Below are positions 6,941-8,516 of a stretch of DNA of 8,516 nt, in pieces; position 1 is the stretch's first letter; every line of letters starts with the position of its first letter. The stretch lies in contig JAAZLV010000151.1 in the NCBI GenBank assembly GCA_012799155.1, forward strand, positions 1 through 8,516. Reading direction: 5' to 3'. Both the position numbers and the translations under genes were made by a program. This stretch comes from Bacteroidales bacterium (GTDB lineage Bacteria; Bacteroidota; Bacteroidia; Bacteroidales; Dysgonomonadaceae). The notes beneath the pieces were generated by a model that searched no databases, was not told the origin of the DNA, and saw only the letters and a program-made list of their open reading frames with translations.

Positions 6941-7810
6941 CTATCTTCTTTGTTGAAGTAATTGCAACAACGACTTCACATAATCACTCTCGGTAGAAAC
7001 CGAGACACTGTCCACTCCGCTTTGGCGGGTGGCAGTCTTCATTTTTTCCTGCAGTTTGTTCCACCAGTTGCGGTATTGTGCTTGCACCCGTTTGGATGAA
7101 CTGTCGATCCACTGTTCACTCCCTGTCTCAGGATCCCACACCTTCATCAGTCCCACCGGTTGGAGGGCAGTGCTTAGTTGATCATACACTTGAATGGCCA
7201 TCAGGTCATGCTTGCGGCTGGCAATCTGCATCGCCTTCTGGTAGTCGTCCACATCGATGAAGTCGGAAATCAGAAAGGCTGTGCTTCGCTTCTTGATGGC
7301 ATTGGTCATGTAGCGCAATGCCATGTTAAGGTCTGTACCGTTGCTCTCGGGTGTGAAACCCAGTATCTCACGAATGATGAAGAGGATATGTTTCCTCCCC
7401 TTCTGTGGTGGGATAAACTTCTCCACCTTATCGGTGAAGATGATCATGCCTATCTTGTCGTTGTTCTGGATCGCCGAAAAGGCAAGCGTGGCAGCTATCT
7501 CCGCCACCATGTCACGTTTTAACAGTGACCGGGAGCCGAAGCCGAGACTTTCCGACATGTCAATCATCAACATCACCGTCAGCTCCCGCTCCTCTTCAAA
7601 GATCTTGATGTAGGGCCGGTTGTAGCGTGCGGTCACGTTCCAGTCGATGTCGCGCATGTCGTCACCGTAACGGTACTCCCTCACCTCCGAAAAAGCCATA
7701 CCACGTCCCTTGAAAGCAGAATGGTACTCACCGGCGAAGATGTTTCGCGAGAGACCCCTTGCTTTTATCTCGATGTGACGTACTTTCTTGATCAGGTCGG
7801 TTGCTTCCAT
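6941..7810 (-). CDS. DUF58 domain-containing protein (cytosolic VWA-like)
   Basis: The 289-residue protein has no signal peptide or membrane helix. The DUF58 hallmark lies at about residues 35-62: GRGMAFSEVREYRYGDD followed by MRDIDWNVTAR. A VWA-like fold follows, with DMSES (D84, S86, S88) as the MIDAS-type motif, T159 in NGTD and D183 in ISDFID, so metal binding looks possible. The N-terminus (DLIKKVRHIEIKARGL) and overall length fit Bacteroidota DUF58 proteins encoded next to moxR. The family has no proven activity; the constant pairing with MoxR AAA+ ATPases suggests it is an adaptor or substrate of the ATPase. The ATG at 7808-7810 is the only plausible start: upstream in frame there is no other ATG before a stop. 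A GGGGAG stretch lies 15 bases ahead, too far for an ideal Shine-Dalgarno site. The stop is TAG at 6941-6943. Confidence 0.94.
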   Translation of the reverse strand: MEATDLIKKVRHIEIKARGLSRNIFAGEYHSAFKGRGMAFSEVREYRYGDDMRDIDWNVTARYNRPYIKIFEEERELTVMLMIDMSESLGFGSRSLLKRDMVAEIAATLAFSAIQNNDKIGMIIFTDKVEKFIPPQKGRKHILFIIREILGFTPESNGTDLNMALRYMTNAIKKRSTAFLISDFIDVDDYQKAMQIASRKHDLMAIQVYDQLSTALQPVGLMKVWDPETGSEQWIDSSSKRVQAQYRNWWNKLQEKMKTATRQSGVDSVSVSTESDYVKSLLQLLQQRR

Positions 7811-7881
7811 ATAGAATTGCAGTTTCTCCCCACGGGATGTTACAGCGTTGATTCAATCATCTCTATTCTGCATCCTGCCGA
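7811..7881 (-). other. moxR-DUF58 intergenic gap
   Basis: This 71-bp stretch is the widest gap in the cluster. On the coding strand it contains a very small inverted repeat (TCCC-GTG-GGGA) and the short palindrome GATTGAATC, but no stable terminator hairpin with a T-run. I see no match to the Bacteroidota promoter pattern (TAnnTTTG preceded by TTTG). It is most simply a non-coding spacer in a continuous transcript. Confidence 0.4.
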
Positions 7882-8516
7882 TCAGGGCACCTCAACCTTG
7901 TTGAGTATCTCGCTGACAATCTCCTCGCTGGTCATATTGTTGGCTTCCGCTTCATAGGTGAGCCCGATGCGGTGGCGGAGCACGTCGTGACACACAGCCC
8001 GTATATCTTCGGGAATCACATAGCCACGGCGCTTGATAAAGGCAAAGGCGCGTGCAGCCAATGCCAGGTTGATTGAAGCACGGGGTGAGGCACCGAAGCC
8101 TATCATATCTTTGAGGTGTGCCATACCGTACTGATCGGGGAAACGTGTCGCGAAAACAATGTCGACTATATACTTGCTGATCTTCTCATCAATGTAAACC
8201 TCCCTTACAACCTTGCGTGCGTCCAGTATCTCCTGGGTAGTAATGACCGGCTTGTCGGTGATTACAGGCTCAAAGATGTTCTGCCGGATGATCTGTTTTT
8301 CTTCCTCACGTGATGGGTAACCAATCACCACTTTCAGCATGAAACGGTCTACCTGGGCCTCCGGTAGCGGGTAGGTTCCCTCCTGCTCAATAGGGTTCTG
8401 TGTAGCCATCACAAGAAAGGGATTGGGTAGTGAATAGGTCTCCTCCCCTATGGTTACCTGCCGCTCCTGCATTGCCTCCAGAAGGGCGCTCTGCACCTTG
8501 GCCGGAGCACGGTTGA
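7882..8516 (-). CDS. moxR: MoxR-family AAA+ ATPase, C-terminal part
   Basis: The frame is open to the right edge of the window, so only the last 210 residues are seen. The family is usually about 320-340 residues, so the Walker A segment and the acidic part of Walker B lie outside. The visible part starts NRAPAKVQSALLEAMQERQV, which directly follows Walker B in MoxR proteins. Next come the sensor 1 region (ATQNPIEQEGTYPLPEAQ), the probable arginine-finger stretch (QVDRFMLK), the lid domain, and the sensor 2 motif GASPRASINL. The protein ends NKVEVP. A GTG at 8494-8496 is in frame but lies inside conserved sequence and is not the start. MoxR ATPases act in the cytosol with VWA partners, probably as chaperones that assemble or remodel complexes; here the partners would be the DUF58 protein and the Bat VWA proteins. 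It is probably the first or an early gene of the operon. Confidence 0.95.
   Translation of the reverse strand, partial: NRAPAKVQSALLEAMQERQVTIGEETYSLPNPFLVMATQNPIEQEGTYPLPEAQVDRFMLKVVIGYPSREEEKQIIRQNIFEPVITDKPVITTQEILDARKVVREVYIDEKISKYIVDIVFATRFPDQYGMAHLKDMIGFGASPRASINLALAARAFAFIKRRGYVIPEDIRAVCHDVLRHRIGLTYEAEANNMTSEEIVSEILNKVEVP

Overview
The window carries a compact gene cluster read entirely from the minus strand, so transcription runs from position 8516 towards 1. It is a Bat ('Bacteroides aerotolerance') operon. In transcription order it holds: moxR (5' end outside the window), a DUF58 protein, a BatD-like/DUF4381-like membrane protein, batA, batB, batC, batD, batE, and the 5' part of a PAP2-family phosphatase gene. 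This order, the protein sequences and the near absence of Shine-Dalgarno sites point to a Bacteroidota genome, most likely order Bacteroidales. I cannot place family or genus from the sequence alone.

Layout: moxR occupies 7882-8516 (C-terminal about two thirds) and DUF58 6941-7810, separated by a 71-bp gap. The BatD-like gene lies at 5877-6926. BatA (4887-5870) follows it after 6 bp. A 62-bp gap separates batA from batB (3802-4824). batB and batC overlap by 4 bp (ATGA), batC and batD are 7 bp apart, and batD and batE overlap by 4 bp (ATGA). The PAP2 gene begins 47 bp after batE and runs off the left edge. I see no convincing promoter or rho-independent terminator inside the cluster, so one polycistronic transcript is likely. 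No tRNA, rRNA, CRISPR array, insertion sequence or other mobile element was seen.

How the genes fit together (known families plus inference): MoxR is a cytosolic AAA+ ATPase of the type that works with von Willebrand factor A (VWA) proteins. DUF58 is a cytosolic VWA-like protein. BatA and BatB are membrane-anchored VWA proteins with intact MIDAS metal-binding motifs. BatD and the BatD-like protein have exported N-terminal regions, one transmembrane segment and related cytoplasmic tails. BatC and BatE supply TPR scaffolds, and BatE adds an SH3-like domain. The set looks like an envelope-spanning MoxR-VWA assembly. Its biochemical role is not settled: the aerotolerance name comes from Bacteroides fragilis, and work on Leptospira bat genes did not support a simple oxidative-stress role.

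The most notable local details are two 9-bp tandem arrays in batC that use different Asp codons, the shared cytoplasmic module in BatD and the BatD-like protein, and the unusual batA-batB gap. The system itself is known; I did not find a clearly undescribed one.
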